The notes beneath the pieces were generated by a model, which saw only the letters and a list, made by a program, of their open reading frames with translations, did no database searches and was not told the origin of the DNA. This document shows, in pieces, positions 18,404 through 27,325 of a stretch of DNA of 64,000 nucleotides. The stretch comes from a virus. The position numbers and the translations under genes were made by a program. The stretch covers positions 1 through 64,000 of the IMG/VR virus record IMGVR_UViG_3300042908_001001; one strand, given 5' to 3'. How positions within the stretch are numbered: the first letter of the stretch is position 1; the number at the start of each line of letters is the position of its first letter.

Positions 18404-19654
18404 TAAATGCTCACTTAATAAATGATTATTTCTTTCTCCATATTGAGCATTAATCAAATTACTTAATTTAGTTTCATCTGCAAGAATAATATCATTCAGT
18501 CTAGGATCGTTTAACGATTTTAGTTGAGTGATATTCTTTCTTAGTTCTCTAATTTCTGGACTTTCTACAATCTCAGATTCACCCTCACATCCCCATTTAG
18601 CAACCTCCTGGGAGCGTAAAATCAAGGCGTCTATCACAGCATCAATATAATCTTGAATCTTTAGTCCGTAACTGGTTCTTATGCCACAAGTCGCACTTTT
18701 TCCGCATCTTGGGTAAGCTCCGTTACAGTACAGATAATAGGCTTGTTTTCGTGCATTGATAACCGATTTGGCTGACATACGACTTCCACAAGTACAAAAT
18801 ATAGACCCTGCTAACGGATTTCTCAATGTATCTGATTTTTTCGTTGTTTTGCTTGAATCTAATATGTTTTGAATATTTAGCCATTCTGATACCGTAATCA
18901 ATGGTTCATGATGATTAGGAATTTCAATTCTTTTGTTTTGTTTCTTTGGAAAATAAACCAACGTACCAATCAATGACGGGTTTTTTAGCCAGTCAATAAA
19001 AGCCGATTGGGTGTGAGGGAAATCATCCTCATGCGCCCTTAATCTCTCAGTGCCAAATCGTTTACACAATGCCCTAACCGTTCCTGAAGCTGTTTGAATT
19101 TCATAAAAGGTATCAATCGCTATTCTTACGACTTCTGGGTAGGTTATTCCCGTATCTTTGTATAGATTCCTATTAATAATTAATTCATCATTCACCATCA
19201 AATAACCAAAACAGGGTTTAAGCGGTAAATGTTTTGATCTGCGGTGTTGCATCCCTTTTAACGCTTGCTCTTGATTTAATCGCCTCTGAAAAGCATCGGT
19301 AGCCGCGATCACACTACTGGTATAAATCCCTACTGCCGATGTAATATCAAGCTTCCCTCTGTCCAAAGAAATCATCGTCACTCGCATTCTTTCGCATCGA
19401 CTTCTCAAATCAGCCCATATCATTTCATCCCTAGCCAGTCTTGATTGCAAAGGAAAAATTAATTCATCCCCTTCTCTCAAGATTTTCATCACAAAATCCA
19501 AACCAGCCCGCCCCATCTTGCCGCCACTGATAATATCGTAATAAATATTTTCAGGCTCCACCCCCGCCGCGATCAATTCCTTGGTGTATCGCTCGCTCGC
19601 ACTATTGTCTTCAAATTGATGTAACGTTGATTGTCTCCAGTAACCGATTTTCAT
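18278..19654 (-). CDS. large serine recombinase, XisF-like (probable integrase)
   Basis: 458 residues from ATG 19654, which has an AGAGGG site; an upstream ATG at 19732 adds 26 residues with no support. The N-terminal catalytic domain has YWRQSTLHQ with nucleophile Ser9 and Arg7, and the SRLARDE motif. A recombinase domain follows, then a Cys zinc ribbon (FCTCGSRM ... YLYCNG), then a coiled coil. The sequence recalls the cyanobacterial fdxN-element recombinase XisF. It probably integrates or excises the phage. A 20-bp palindrome lies just upstream. Confidence 0.88.
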   Translation of the reverse strand: MKIGYWRQSTLHQFEDNSASERYTKELIAAGVEPENIYYDIISGGKMGRAGLDFVMKILREGDELIFPLQSRLARDEMIWADLRSRCERMRVTMISLDRGKLDITSAVGIYTSSVIAATDAFQRRLNQEQALKGMQHRRSKHLPLKPCFGYLMVNDELIINRNLYKDTGITYPEVVRIAIDTFYEIQTASGTVRALCKRFGTERLRAHEDDFPHTQSAFIDWLKNPSLIGTLVYFPKKQNKRIEIPNHHEPLITVSEWLNIQNILDSSKTTKKSDTLRNPLAGSIFCTCGSRMSAKSVINARKQAYYLYCNGAYPRCGKSATCGIRTSYGLKIQDYIDAVIDALILRSQEVAKWGCEGESEIVESPEIRELRKNITQLKSLNDPRLNDIILADETKLSNLINAQYGERNNHLLSEHLLATSDPNFWGLATNFELRDIFRELVERVTCDRGNIIVKLKI

Positions 19655-19680
19655 GGCTGTCCCTCTATTTGTGATTCCAT

Positions 19681-19700
19681 TATACAGCCCACCCTGTATA
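19681..19700. promoter_or_regulatory. 20-bp palindrome upstream of recombinase
   Basis: TATACAG, six bases, CTGTATA: a perfect 7-bp inverted repeat, 27 bp upstream of the recombinase start and 25 bp upstream of the divergent gene at 19725. It could be an operator or part of a serine-recombinase attachment site. Confidence 0.6.
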
Positions 19701-19724
19701 TTCAATGCACAAATAGACTGAAAC

Positions 19725-19931
19725 ATGGACAAGGAAAGGCTTCTGGCAAAATCAGCTTATCTCAAAGCAGTTAATACGATGCTACTCATAGGCATTGAAT
19801 CGCAATTTTTTCCGATAGCCGAAACAACCAGTTATGAATTTGCGATCGCGCTTTTGGAGTGCATCAAGTTGTCAAAAAATTTAGCTGAGGATATTTTGGA
19901 AATAATTGAAACGGGAGTAGACGAATATTGA
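19725..19931 (+). CDS. small helical protein divergent from recombinase
   Basis: 68 residues, helical and acidic, no recognised family. It is divergent from the recombinase across the 20-bp palindrome. The position suits a recombination directionality factor or a small regulator, but no motif supports either. Confidence 0.5.
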   Translation: MDKERLLAKSAYLKAVNTMLLIGIESQFFPIAETTSYEFAIALLECIKLSKNLAEDILEIIETGVDEY

Positions 19932-19934
19932 CCA

Positions 19935-19960
19935 ATAAAAAACCGCCCTAAACGGACGGC
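19935..19960 (-). terminator. terminator after terL
   Basis: Minus strand CCGTCC-GTTTA-GGGCGG (one G-U pair) followed by TTTTTTATT. It lies 75 bp beyond the terminase stop. Confidence 0.7.
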
Positions 19961-20034
19961 TCCATTTTAAGCTACAGTTTGACATAAAAACCGATCTGAT
20001 TCCTCCATAAAATTATGATCGTATTCAGTAAATA

Positions 20035-21714
20035 TTAACCATAAAAATCAATCACCCAAGATGGATCGTAACCTTCCACAAAACTAAGAACCAAAGCATC
20101 TAAATCGTCAGGAGAGGATAAACCACGCTTTTTCATATCGTCTTTACTTTCAATCAAAATTTTACCAGTAGTGGTGTATTTTGTGATTGGTTGGGACATT
20201 TGATTGATTAAGCTTCCATCATTAGGAATTGACAATAATTCATCCAAGGGATGGTTTTTGATCCCATGAATCACCTCATAGGTTTTCTTGGCACGTTCTC
20301 TGATCAAATACAATCCCTCTGCTCTACAGTTCCTAAATTTCTCCTTACTGGTTTTCCCTTCCCCTTCCCACACCACGTCATCGGACGGTGTACCATTTCC
20401 ATGAAAAGCCGTTACATTGTATGGTCTGTTTTCAATATTCTCGAAAGGATGAGCGCATCCCTCGCCCACTCCGTCCGAGTCAAAAGCAATTTTTTCTAAT
20501 TCAAATTCTCTCATCAACTCATCAGACTTGAAAACGGTAGGAGTAGGCTTTAATCCCCGCCAACGGATCAACGGTTGAACCACGCAACCAACCCGATGAC
20601 AAAAGACGGTTTGATCGCCTTTTTTGCTTACCGATACGTCTAACCCAGCCGCTTTGGTGCTAGACGCTTCAGCTAGTCCGTCAATGCGTAAATGGCTATT
20701 CACACACGCCATGACATATTCAGGGGGGATAACAACGCCTTGGACAGAGCTTGTGAAGTCCATATCGTATTCCTGCGCCCAAATGAGATCCCCTACTTCC
20801 CTACGCTTGGCAATCTCAAAGGGGTAAACGGCTCCTAATGGAGAATCCCAACCCCAACCAGCATCCCATTCATCCTGATTATTTATAGCCCTTTCGTAAC
20901 CATCTATCATTTCTTGATCCCATACAATCTTTTCTCTTTTGGGAGCAAACCATCTTCCCTTAATAGGGTGATCTTTCCAGTGATAACTGAATACAGGGTA
21001 ATCCCCCGATGTCACCTGCTCATAAAATTTATGGGCAGTCCCATAAACCGTTGACACAAAAAAGACATTATCAGCAACCGCACTAAGGGCTGAAATTTTA
21101 GCGTCTGGACGCTCGCAGTGATTCCACTCATCAATAATTACTTCCGTAGCCCGACCGCCGCGACCAAAACTATCGCCTCCAATTCCTGCTATTTCAGACC
21201 CATTGATGGGATTCTTAATAAATCCTGTTTTGTTATTTTCACGACTATCCCATCCCTCTGGTTGCATCCATTTAGGGAGTCGATTTAAAAGCATCCTATA
21301 TTTCTCCATAATGCTCTTAGAACTACCTTTTTCGTCAACGGTAGAGATTACGTTAGCACCGACCCATCCCACATAATAATCAGTGAAAAGCCATGAATGA
21401 ACCTGATTAATCGCTCCTAATACCCAAGTTGCCCCAATATCCCGTGATTTGGGAACACACGCCCATCTGACTTGTCCCTCCACGCGATCGCGTTTCATGG
21501 CATCTACCCAGTTCAATAGTTCCCGTTGCCTTGGGTATAGGATGAACGGGCTAAACGGGGGTGATTCTCTAGGATTAAAAGCAGTTACAAAATTATCACA
21601 CCACCATAATTTGTCACGTTTACACATCTCTAGGCACAACTGCCTAAACTCTAAATCTTTCTCGCATTTATCTATGATTTGATTACGGATAATCAGGTTT
21701 TGTATAGTGTTCAT
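20035..21714 (-). CDS. terL: terminase large subunit
   Basis: 559 residues; the packaging motor that translocates DNA into the prohead and cuts it. The ATPase domain has a variant Walker A (PKSRDIGATW, about residue 88), Walker B (VIIDEW) and a coupling STVYG segment. The nuclease domain has the acidic positions expected in an RNase H fold (GLDVS, FDSDGVGEG, SPDDLDALVLSF). Length is typical. It is downstream of the ParB-like, TerS-like and glycosyltransferase genes on the same strand but separated from them by two + genes. Confidence 0.92.
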   Translation of the reverse strand: MNTIQNLIIRNQIIDKCEKDLEFRQLCLEMCKRDKLWWCDNFVTAFNPRESPPFSPFILYPRQRELLNWVDAMKRDRVEGQVRWACVPKSRDIGATWVLGAINQVHSWLFTDYYVGWVGANVISTVDEKGSSKSIMEKYRMLLNRLPKWMQPEGWDSRENNKTGFIKNPINGSEIAGIGGDSFGRGGRATEVIIDEWNHCERPDAKISALSAVADNVFFVSTVYGTAHKFYEQVTSGDYPVFSYHWKDHPIKGRWFAPKREKIVWDQEMIDGYERAINNQDEWDAGWGWDSPLGAVYPFEIAKRREVGDLIWAQEYDMDFTSSVQGVVIPPEYVMACVNSHLRIDGLAEASSTKAAGLDVSVSKKGDQTVFCHRVGCVVQPLIRWRGLKPTPTVFKSDELMREFELEKIAFDSDGVGEGCAHPFENIENRPYNVTAFHGNGTPSDDVVWEGEGKTSKEKFRNCRAEGLYLIRERAKKTYEVIHGIKNHPLDELLSIPNDGSLINQMSQPITKYTTTGKILIESKDDMKKRGLSSPDDLDALVLSFVEGYDPSWVIDFYG

Positions 21715-21735
21715 TTAATTTGTTTTATAATTTTG

Positions 21736-21764
21736 TTGACATTTTCGTTGAGTTGCCCTATTCT
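21736..21764 (+). promoter_or_regulatory. promoter with AT-rich upstream block
   Basis: TTGACA, 17 bp, TATTCT, preceded by TGTTTTATAATTTTG. Same family as 24831 and 38232. Drives the two small genes at 21794 and 21967. Confidence 0.7.
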
Positions 21765-21793
21765 TGGAATAACCTATAAGAGAGGCAATCGCC

Positions 21794-21961
21794 ATGACCA
21801 CATCACAGTTATTTAAAGAAAAAGACAAAGAATATCAGCTTGCTTATGCTTCTTATATGTCGGGAAGTATGGGTTTTGAAGACCTTAAAAAAATAGAGCG
21901 AGAACGTAGTAACTTGCTTTCCAAAGTCAAAAAAGAAATCAAAAAGAGAGTTAACAAATAA
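21794..21961 (+). CDS. small basic helical protein
   Basis: 55 residues (MTTSQLFKEKDKE ...), helical with a very basic C-terminus (KKEIKKRVNK). Start preceded by AGAGGCAATCGCC. It is 5 bp before the next gene. Function unknown. Confidence 0.6.
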   Translation: MTTSQLFKEKDKEYQLAYASYMSGSMGFEDLKKIERERSNLLSKVKKEIKKRVNK

Positions 21962-21966
21962 TAGCC

Positions 21967-22251
21967 ATGAATACAGGATTGCCTAAAGACTACTCAAAAA
22001 GAAATTATCCTATTTCTAAAGAGCAAAACACTAAATTCACACAAGCTAAATCAATAGAATTTGAATCATTCAGTATTGTCAAGTCATTAAAAACACCATT
22101 ACTTGTGGAGATTGTGGAAAAGATAGAATCCGTAAACTCCAAAAAAGAATGGGATTTGATTTTATCTACTTACGGGCATGACGCAATTCAATATATCCAA
22201 GATGAATACTTAACAGATAAAATCAATAACAAAATATCGTCTTTTTGTTGA
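21967..22251 (+). CDS. hypothetical protein
   Basis: 94 residues, helical, no family recognised. Convergent with the glycosyltransferase: the two stops abut at 22251/22252. Confidence 0.55.
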   Translation: MNTGLPKDYSKRNYPISKEQNTKFTQAKSIEFESFSIVKSLKTPLLVEIVEKIESVNSKKEWDLILSTYGHDAIQYIQDEYLTDKINNKISSFC

Positions 22252-23124
22252 TTATTTTTTCTTGTATTTTTCGTCAATAATACAAGGGACTGCATTACTC
22301 CATATTGGGAAATGATGTAGTCTTTTGTGTGTTACTCCCATCATACGAATACACACAAAAGACGGAGAACAAATAAGAGTATAAAAGCTCTTAACATACG
22401 TTCCAGACATCTTATATAAATCCGACATTCCCCCTTCCGACTCCTGAGTAGTTGCCTGATTAATAGATATTAGTGGGATTGTCAAAAATACATTACCCAC
22501 AGAACCCAGTCTAGTATAGGTATTTACGTCTTCATTTATCCTGCCAAAAAACTTAAATGGGCGTTTTGTTGAGCAAATAAAACTGTTCATACACTTTCTT
22601 TTTATAAATGGATATTTCCCGTTTTTATACCCAAAGTTATTCCCCCCACCGATAAAATCACCCCTCTGAGAAAATGCAATAGACAATACTCTATCATCAA
22701 CATCAAAATAGTTAATTAAAGACAAAATAATTGAATCTATATTTTTTATTTCTCTCTGTTTAAAAACACCGTTCTCATCTTCTGTAAAAGAGAAATTACT
22801 ATAGTCATCATCTAACTGCATAAAATAAGCTATGCCTAGATTCTTTGCAATATCAAAACAGGCGTTTCTAGCATAAATAATCGCCCTTCTATCTCCAAAA
22901 TTATCAAACTCGTCAAATGTTTTCGAGATAGCTAACTTGTCAAACATAATGACATTTTCTTTTCCAAAATTCTCATAATACTTATCGGCTGTTTTATCCT
23001 CATTATCTATCACAATATAAACACGCCCAGTGTATCCACATCGTTGTAATGTGCGGCAAGTCTTTACATTATCAGGTCTTCCGTGAGTGAGGATAAAAAT
23101 AGCAAAGTCTTCTAGTTTACTCAT
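22252..23124 (-). CDS. glycosyltransferase-like protein (TET-associated GT type)
   Basis: 290 residues. The N-terminus (IFILTHGRPDNVKTCRTL ... YIVIDNEDKTADKYYENF) and a DxD-type metal/nucleotide-sugar motif (QLDDDY, about 105-110) fit the phage TAGT-like glycosyltransferases, some of which are encoded beside DNA-oxidising TET enzymes and predicted to glycosylate modified bases. I start at the second ATG (23124), which has AGGA 8 bp upstream. It overlaps the ParB-like gene. Target (DNA base, protein or surface sugar) cannot be told from sequence. Confidence 0.7.
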   Translation of the reverse strand: MSKLEDFAIFILTHGRPDNVKTCRTLQRCGYTGRVYIVIDNEDKTADKYYENFGKENVIMFDKLAISKTFDEFDNFGDRRAIIYARNACFDIAKNLGIAYFMQLDDDYSNFSFTEDENGVFKQREIKNIDSIILSLINYFDVDDRVLSIAFSQRGDFIGGGNNFGYKNGKYPFIKRKCMNSFICSTKRPFKFFGRINEDVNTYTRLGSVGNVFLTIPLISINQATTQESEGGMSDLYKMSGTYVKSFYTLICSPSFVCIRMMGVTHKRLHHFPIWSNAVPCIIDEKYKKK

Positions 23125-23986
23125 CACCATAATCCTCTAAATATTGGTTAGCAATTTCTTCTTTTAATTTGACATAACCAAGTCTCAACGCTTTGTCAAA
23201 ATCAATAATAACTAAAGCAGAATCTTCCATTAGAGATTGAACTTCTTTGTTTGAATGTGCATAAAAATCCGCTATATCTTGATAATTAAAAACAATATGC
23301 CTAGTCGCACATTTTATTAAAAATTCTTTTTCTTCTTTTGTAATATTAGATTCTTGAATATCATTGATCAACTCATTGTATCTGGTGTCATTATAAAGAT
23401 TTTGTATTAATGGCTTATCTTCACTCGGTTCATATATTGGAGCGTCTATTTTATGGGAATATTGACTATCTAAAACATTATTATTTTCTTCTTCCGTAGA
23501 ACCGACTACATTATTGTTGACATTATCCCCAATAACTTGACTACCTTGAAACTCAGTTCCATTCTCCTCATCATTATTAAACCCTGCTAACAAACCAGAT
23601 AAATCATTAGAGTTAAAACCCGTAAAATCAAGATTATAATCATTCAATTGTAATGATTCAAACTCAATCTTTAATAGTTCATTATCCCACCCTGATAATT
23701 CACCAGCACGATTATCCGCAACCCTAGCCGCTTTGACCTCAATCGGTGCTAAATCATCCCTAACAATAACAGGAACCTGTTTAAGAGCTAATTTTAGGGA
23801 AGCTAAACGTCTTCCATGCCCTTTGATAATGACATTTTTAGAATCGACAACAATGGGAACATCAAAACCAAATTCTGCAATCATACTAGCAAGCGTTGTT
23901 ATTTGCTCATCAGAATGCGTCCTAGTATTATTCACATAGGGAATTAAATCTTTCGGATCACGATATTCAATCTTTACTTGGGACAT
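23117..23986 (-). CDS. ParB-like N-terminal domain protein
   Basis: 289 residues. Residues about 1-95 are a ParB/sulfiredoxin-type domain (DLIPYVNNTRTHSDEQ, IIKGHGRRLAS, VPVIVRDDL). The GHGRR motif is the expected nucleotide/phosphate-binding loop. The rest is Asn-rich and unlike methyltransferases that are often fused to this domain in phages. Placed between TerS-like and glycosyltransferase genes. Roles in packaging or DNA modification are both known contexts for this domain. Confidence 0.8.
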   Translation of the reverse strand: MSQVKIEYRDPKDLIPYVNNTRTHSDEQITTLASMIAEFGFDVPIVVDSKNVIIKGHGRRLASLKLALKQVPVIVRDDLAPIEVKAARVADNRAGELSGWDNELLKIEFESLQLNDYNLDFTGFNSNDLSGLLAGFNNDEENGTEFQGSQVIGDNVNNNVVGSTEEENNNVLDSQYSHKIDAPIYEPSEDKPLIQNLYNDTRYNELINDIQESNITKEEKEFLIKCATRHIVFNYQDIADFYAHSNKEVQSLMEDSALVIIDFDKALRLGYVKLKEEIANQYLEDYGDE

Positions 23987-24261
23987 TGCAATAAAAGCTC
24001 CTGATATTTTTCTCTTGAATCTTGCTCAATCTTTACCCCTTTTTCGATATTAGAAGTTAGTTGAGCAAATAACTTTCCATAATCATCGGTCTTGATTTCA
24101 TTATTTTTTAACTTAGTCAAAACCTTCAGACCTTCCGATTGCAAAGCCCGACCTAATTCGATTTGTTGCTTTACCGATGACATGGTTTCATCATAGAAAG
24201 CTTGTCTAACTATCAACGGCGCGATCTCCGTAGCCCTTAACTGCCTTTCTGAAATTGCCAT
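23974..24261 (-). CDS. hypothetical helical protein of packaging operon
   Basis: 95 residues, all helical (RQLRATEIAPLIVRQAFYDE ...), overlapping the ParB-like gene by 13 bp. It may be a terminase accessory protein by position; no family recognised. Confidence 0.55.
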   Translation of the reverse strand: MAISERQLRATEIAPLIVRQAFYDETMSSVKQQIELGRALQSEGLKVLTKLKNNEIKTDDYGKLFAQLTSNIEKGVKIEQDSREKYQELLLQCPK

Positions 24262-24301
24262 AAATGAATAAGTAGAATTGTTTTAATAATAGCACAACAT
24301 T

Positions 24302-24805
24302 TTAACCCTGTAATTTCTTCGTCAATTCTTGCATCAATTCATTTTGAGTCATTTCAGAATAATCCTTTTTCCCTCCCTCTTTTTTCTGCTCAAACTCAGT
24401 CAATAACCTGACATTGATAGTATCCATCCCTAATAATCCCTGTAAATGCTTAGTGATAACCGTCATTTGACTGATAGCGGCTGTCTTAGCCCTCATGAAG
24501 GCTACTTTATCCTTTGGACTCTCACAGTCTTTTATTTCATCCTTTATCGTCTTTATATCCTCACAGCAAGCTTCGTATTGACTGTTGTAACGTTCCCACA
24601 ATACAAAAAACTGAGTAGCACCGTCCCCCGCGTCAGGATTAATATTTGCTTTGATATGTAAATTTAGATAGCGGTAAATTCTCCAAAGTTCATCTTCTGG
24701 CAGTCCGATGTAATCGGCGATCGCGGCGTGACTCTTGCCCTCAACGTATAGCTTCCATATTTCACCACACAGACTTAAGCTAGGCTCTACCGTAATCTCA
24801 CTCAT
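24302..24805 (-). CDS. putative terminase small subunit
   Basis: 167 residues. The N-terminus carries a helix-turn-helix (LYVEGKSHAAIADYIGLPED) followed by a helical oligomerisation region and an acidic/basic C-terminus, the usual TerS plan for recognising packaging sites. First gene of the minus-strand packaging operon that continues to TerL. Assigned by architecture and position. Confidence 0.6.
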   Translation of the reverse strand: MSEITVEPSLSLCGEIWKLYVEGKSHAAIADYIGLPEDELWRIYRYLNLHIKANINPDAGDGATQFFVLWERYNSQYEACCEDIKTIKDEIKDCESPKDKVAFMRAKTAAISQMTVITKHLQGLLGMDTINVRLLTEFEQKKEGGKKDYSEMTQNELMQELTKKLQG

Positions 24806-24830
24806 AAAATAAAATGTTTTATAAATTTTG

Positions 24831-24859
24831 TTGACATTTTAATAGTAACCCTGTAAAGT
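24831..24859 (+). promoter_or_regulatory. promoter of nucleotide-metabolism operon
   Basis: TTGACA, 17 bp, TAAAGT, preceded by TGTTTTATAAATTTTG. Drives the clamp, dcd, MazG-like and thyA-like genes. Confidence 0.72.
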
Positions 24860-24888
24860 TAATAAAGATTCAATTTTAGAGGTATCTA

Positions 24889-25092
24889 ATGCCAAAAGTT
24901 TATAGTATCGGAACTCCTGAAAAAACATTGCTTGACAACGTTTCAGGTATTGCAAAAAACAGATTTATTGAGCAAATATCTTCCGAAGACTTCTCTATCG
25001 GCTACGCTGTATCAGTTTCCAATATGGACGGAAAAACACTGATTGTCACAGATAATCACGTTTTAGTAGTTAATCCCGTAGAGGCCGAATAA
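24889..25092 (+). CDS. hypothetical small protein
   Basis: 67 residues, beta-rich C-terminal half. ATG follows AGAGGTATCTA. It ends immediately before the clamp gene, so the two are coupled. Function unknown. Confidence 0.6.
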   Translation: MPKVYSIGTPEKTLLDNVSGIAKNRFIEQISSEDFSIGYAVSVSNMDGKTLIVTDNHVLVVNPVEAE

Positions 25093-26223
25093 ATGTTAAC
25101 AATCAATGCCAGTGTTTTATTAGAGGCAATAAAAACCGTATCCCCCGCCGTTCCATCCCGTCCTACCCATCCTATTCTAGGAAATATTATCGTAGAGACA
25201 AAAGGCAATCAAGTAACCTTAAAAGCCTTTGACTTATCCACTGGCATTATTGTTACAATCCCCAACATTGAAGTGACAGTTGAAACCGTGATCGCATTAC
25301 CCGCAAAGTTATTTGAAAGCATTGTTGGAAGCCTTGAAGGTGATGTTACTTTTGTTTTTGTCGATATTGATCCCGATAGTCAAAACAAACAAATCGGATT
25401 AAAGGATAAAGATTCATACTCAAAAATCAGCTTTTTATCTGCTGATGAGTTTCCAGAGTTGCCTGAAGTTACAGAAAACTCAATTGAGTTTGATACTGAA
25501 ATCTTTAAGGCCTTAGCGAGTGCAACTCTTTATTCCTGCTCTACCGATGAAACAAAACAAGTTTTAACGGGTGTTCATATTGATTCACAGCCCCAAAAAA
25601 TTGAATTTGCTTCGACCGATGGACACCGTTTGACTAAGGCTTCACACACTTGGGAAGAACCAAATACTAGCGAACCAGTAGCATTAACAATCCCTGCAAA
25701 ATCAATTTCATCCATTCTCAAGGTAGTTGATAGTACAAAATCGTTTACCCTGTTTTTTGATGATAATCAAATCGGTATTAAAACCGATAACAAAACAATC
25801 ACTACTCGCAAATTAGAAGGGGCTTACCCTGCCTATAATCAATTAGTCCCTGCACACTTTGAAAAGAAGGCAATTTTTAACACCAAGGCATTCACAAAAG
25901 CCCTTAATTTTGCTTCCCTTGCAACGGATGATAAGAATCAACTTATTGTACTTTCTTTTCGGAAGGGAAAAGACATCTGCACTATTTACGCTCAAAATCA
26001 ATCGGTAGTTTCTAACCAGTCAAATTGCCCCACTGAAGTGACTGGAATTGATGATATTTTTGAAATTGCTCTTAACTATAAGTACGCATCAGAAGCAATT
26101 AAAAACCTTAAATGTGGTGAGTTTACCTTGAATATGAATCTTGATATTCAACCCGTCACCATGACCCCGTTAGGCGGAGCGAATATTACCGCTTTAGTTA
26201 TGCCTGTAAAAATAGTGAGATAA
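25093..26223 (+). CDS. dnaN: DNA polymerase III sliding clamp (beta)
   Basis: 376 residues, normal length for the three-domain clamp. It has the clamp signature TDGHRLTKA (about 177), a GAYPAYNQLVP segment, and the C-terminal ITALVMPVKI end. It should encircle DNA and tether a polymerase. The host enzyme would be the client unless a phage polymerase lies outside the window. A phage-carried beta clamp is uncommon. Confidence 0.92.
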   Translation: MLTINASVLLEAIKTVSPAVPSRPTHPILGNIIVETKGNQVTLKAFDLSTGIIVTIPNIEVTVETVIALPAKLFESIVGSLEGDVTFVFVDIDPDSQNKQIGLKDKDSYSKISFLSADEFPELPEVTENSIEFDTEIFKALASATLYSCSTDETKQVLTGVHIDSQPQKIEFASTDGHRLTKASHTWEEPNTSEPVALTIPAKSISSILKVVDSTKSFTLFFDDNQIGIKTDNKTITTRKLEGAYPAYNQLVPAHFEKKAIFNTKAFTKALNFASLATDDKNQLIVLSFRKGKDICTIYAQNQSVVSNQSNCPTEVTGIDDIFEIALNYKYASEAIKNLKCGEFTLNMNLDIQPVTMTPLGGANITALVMPVKIVR

Positions 26224-26226
26224 TTT

Positions 26227-26799
26227 ATGATTTTACCTGATTGGATGATTACAAGTTTATGCAAAGGTTTTATCCCCTTTGCAATAATGGAATATTGCGA
26301 AAATATTGGGTATAGCACGGGCAAAAGCTTGGAAAAGCCAATGGTGACACCGTTTGATCCTGAATTAGTTAATCCTGCTTCCCTAGATATTCGGGTTGGC
26401 AATACGGCTAAATTAAGGACTCAAAAAGGGTACAAAGATATTGATTTGTCCAAGTATTCAAAAGAATCACCCTACGCATTAAAACAGAGCGATCGCGTCT
26501 TGATTGACTCCCTAGAGACATTTAAGCTTCCTAACTTTATATGCGCTCAATTCAGGCTTAAAAGCTCAAGAGGGCGCGAATGGTACGAACACATGGAAGC
26601 GGGTTTTTGTGACCCAGGATGGCACGGTTCAAAGTTGACAATGGAAATTATCAATATGGATTTAGAGCCATTACCGCTTTACACAGGGTTAAGAATGGGT
26701 CAATTAATCTTTAGTTTGATGCTTGCAATTCCCGAAAAAGATTATTCTCAAACGGGAAGATATAACAATGATGAAAAAGTACAGGAGAGTAAGGGTTGA
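26227..26799 (+). CDS. dcd: dCTP deaminase / dUTPase-family protein
   Basis: 190 residues. The family core is clear: SLDIRVGN near residue 57, FRLKSSRGREWYEH, then FCDPGWHGSKLTMEIIN with the DPGW turn and catalytic Glu, and a C-terminal QTGRYNND. It deaminates dCTP to dUTP, feeding dUMP to thymidylate synthase. Three bases after the clamp stop. Fits the ThyA-like and MazG-like genes downstream. Confidence 0.88.
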   Translation: MILPDWMITSLCKGFIPFAIMEYCENIGYSTGKSLEKPMVTPFDPELVNPASLDIRVGNTAKLRTQKGYKDIDLSKYSKESPYALKQSDRVLIDSLETFKLPNFICAQFRLKSSRGREWYEHMEAGFCDPGWHGSKLTMEIINMDLEPLPLYTGLRMGQLIFSLMLAIPEKDYSQTGRYNNDEKVQESKG

Positions 26800-26801
26800 T
26801 T

Positions 26802-26957
26802 ATGATGACAGCAGATGAATGTCCAGATAAAGCTAGTCATACACCATGCCCTGAAACCTATCGTAGCTTTGTTGCATGGGCTGATAATATATCTAAAACT
26901 CATAAACAAATCAAATGTCCGACCTGTAATTTATTTGCTATTTGGATACTAAAATGA
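26802..26957 (+). CDS. small zinc-ribbon-like phage protein
   Basis: 51 residues with HTPCPETY and a QIKCPTC pair followed by a W-rich end (FAIWIL). This Cys/Trp pattern is frequent in small phage proteins. The TGA overlaps the next ATG. Probably binds zinc; role unknown. Confidence 0.65.
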   Translation: MMTADECPDKASHTPCPETYRSFVAWADNISKTHKQIKCPTCNLFAIWILK

Positions 26958-27325
26958 CAAATCTATCCATTCCCGAACCCCCGCCTATCCCTAATGACAA
27001 TCCTAGTATTCATGATTTAGTCGTGGAGGATTTAAAAAAGGATACTTACATTGTCCTAACAAAAGATATTTTAGATCGTAAAGCTTTTGGGCTTAAAAAG
27101 TATGGAGTTCCTTTACAGCAAGGCAATAGCCGAAACCCGTTAAGAGATGCTTTTCAAGAAGTATTGGATGCGATCTGTTACATCAAACAAGAAGCAATGC
27201 AGTCTAATAGTTTGGAGTCAAAAACGCTTTATTTTAAACTGATAGATATAGCAGAAGACCTTAAGGATTTAATCGAAAATAAACCAGAACAAGGAACAAA
27301 TATTTCAGTATTAGGAGATAAGTAA
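26954..27325 (+). CDS. MazG-like nucleotide pyrophosphohydrolase
   Basis: 123 residues from ATG 26954. The pattern LDRKAFGLKKYGVPLQ ... PLRDAFQEVLDAICYI matches all-alpha NTP pyrophosphatases of the MazG type found in phages. It could remove unwanted dNTPs or the alarmone-like pools. Overlaps both neighbours (ATGA at each end), in the nucleotide operon. Confidence 0.65.
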   Translation: MTNLSIPEPPPIPNDNPSIHDLVVEDLKKDTYIVLTKDILDRKAFGLKKYGVPLQQGNSRNPLRDAFQEVLDAICYIKQEAMQSNSLESKTLYFKLIDIAEDLKDLIENKPEQGTNISVLGDK

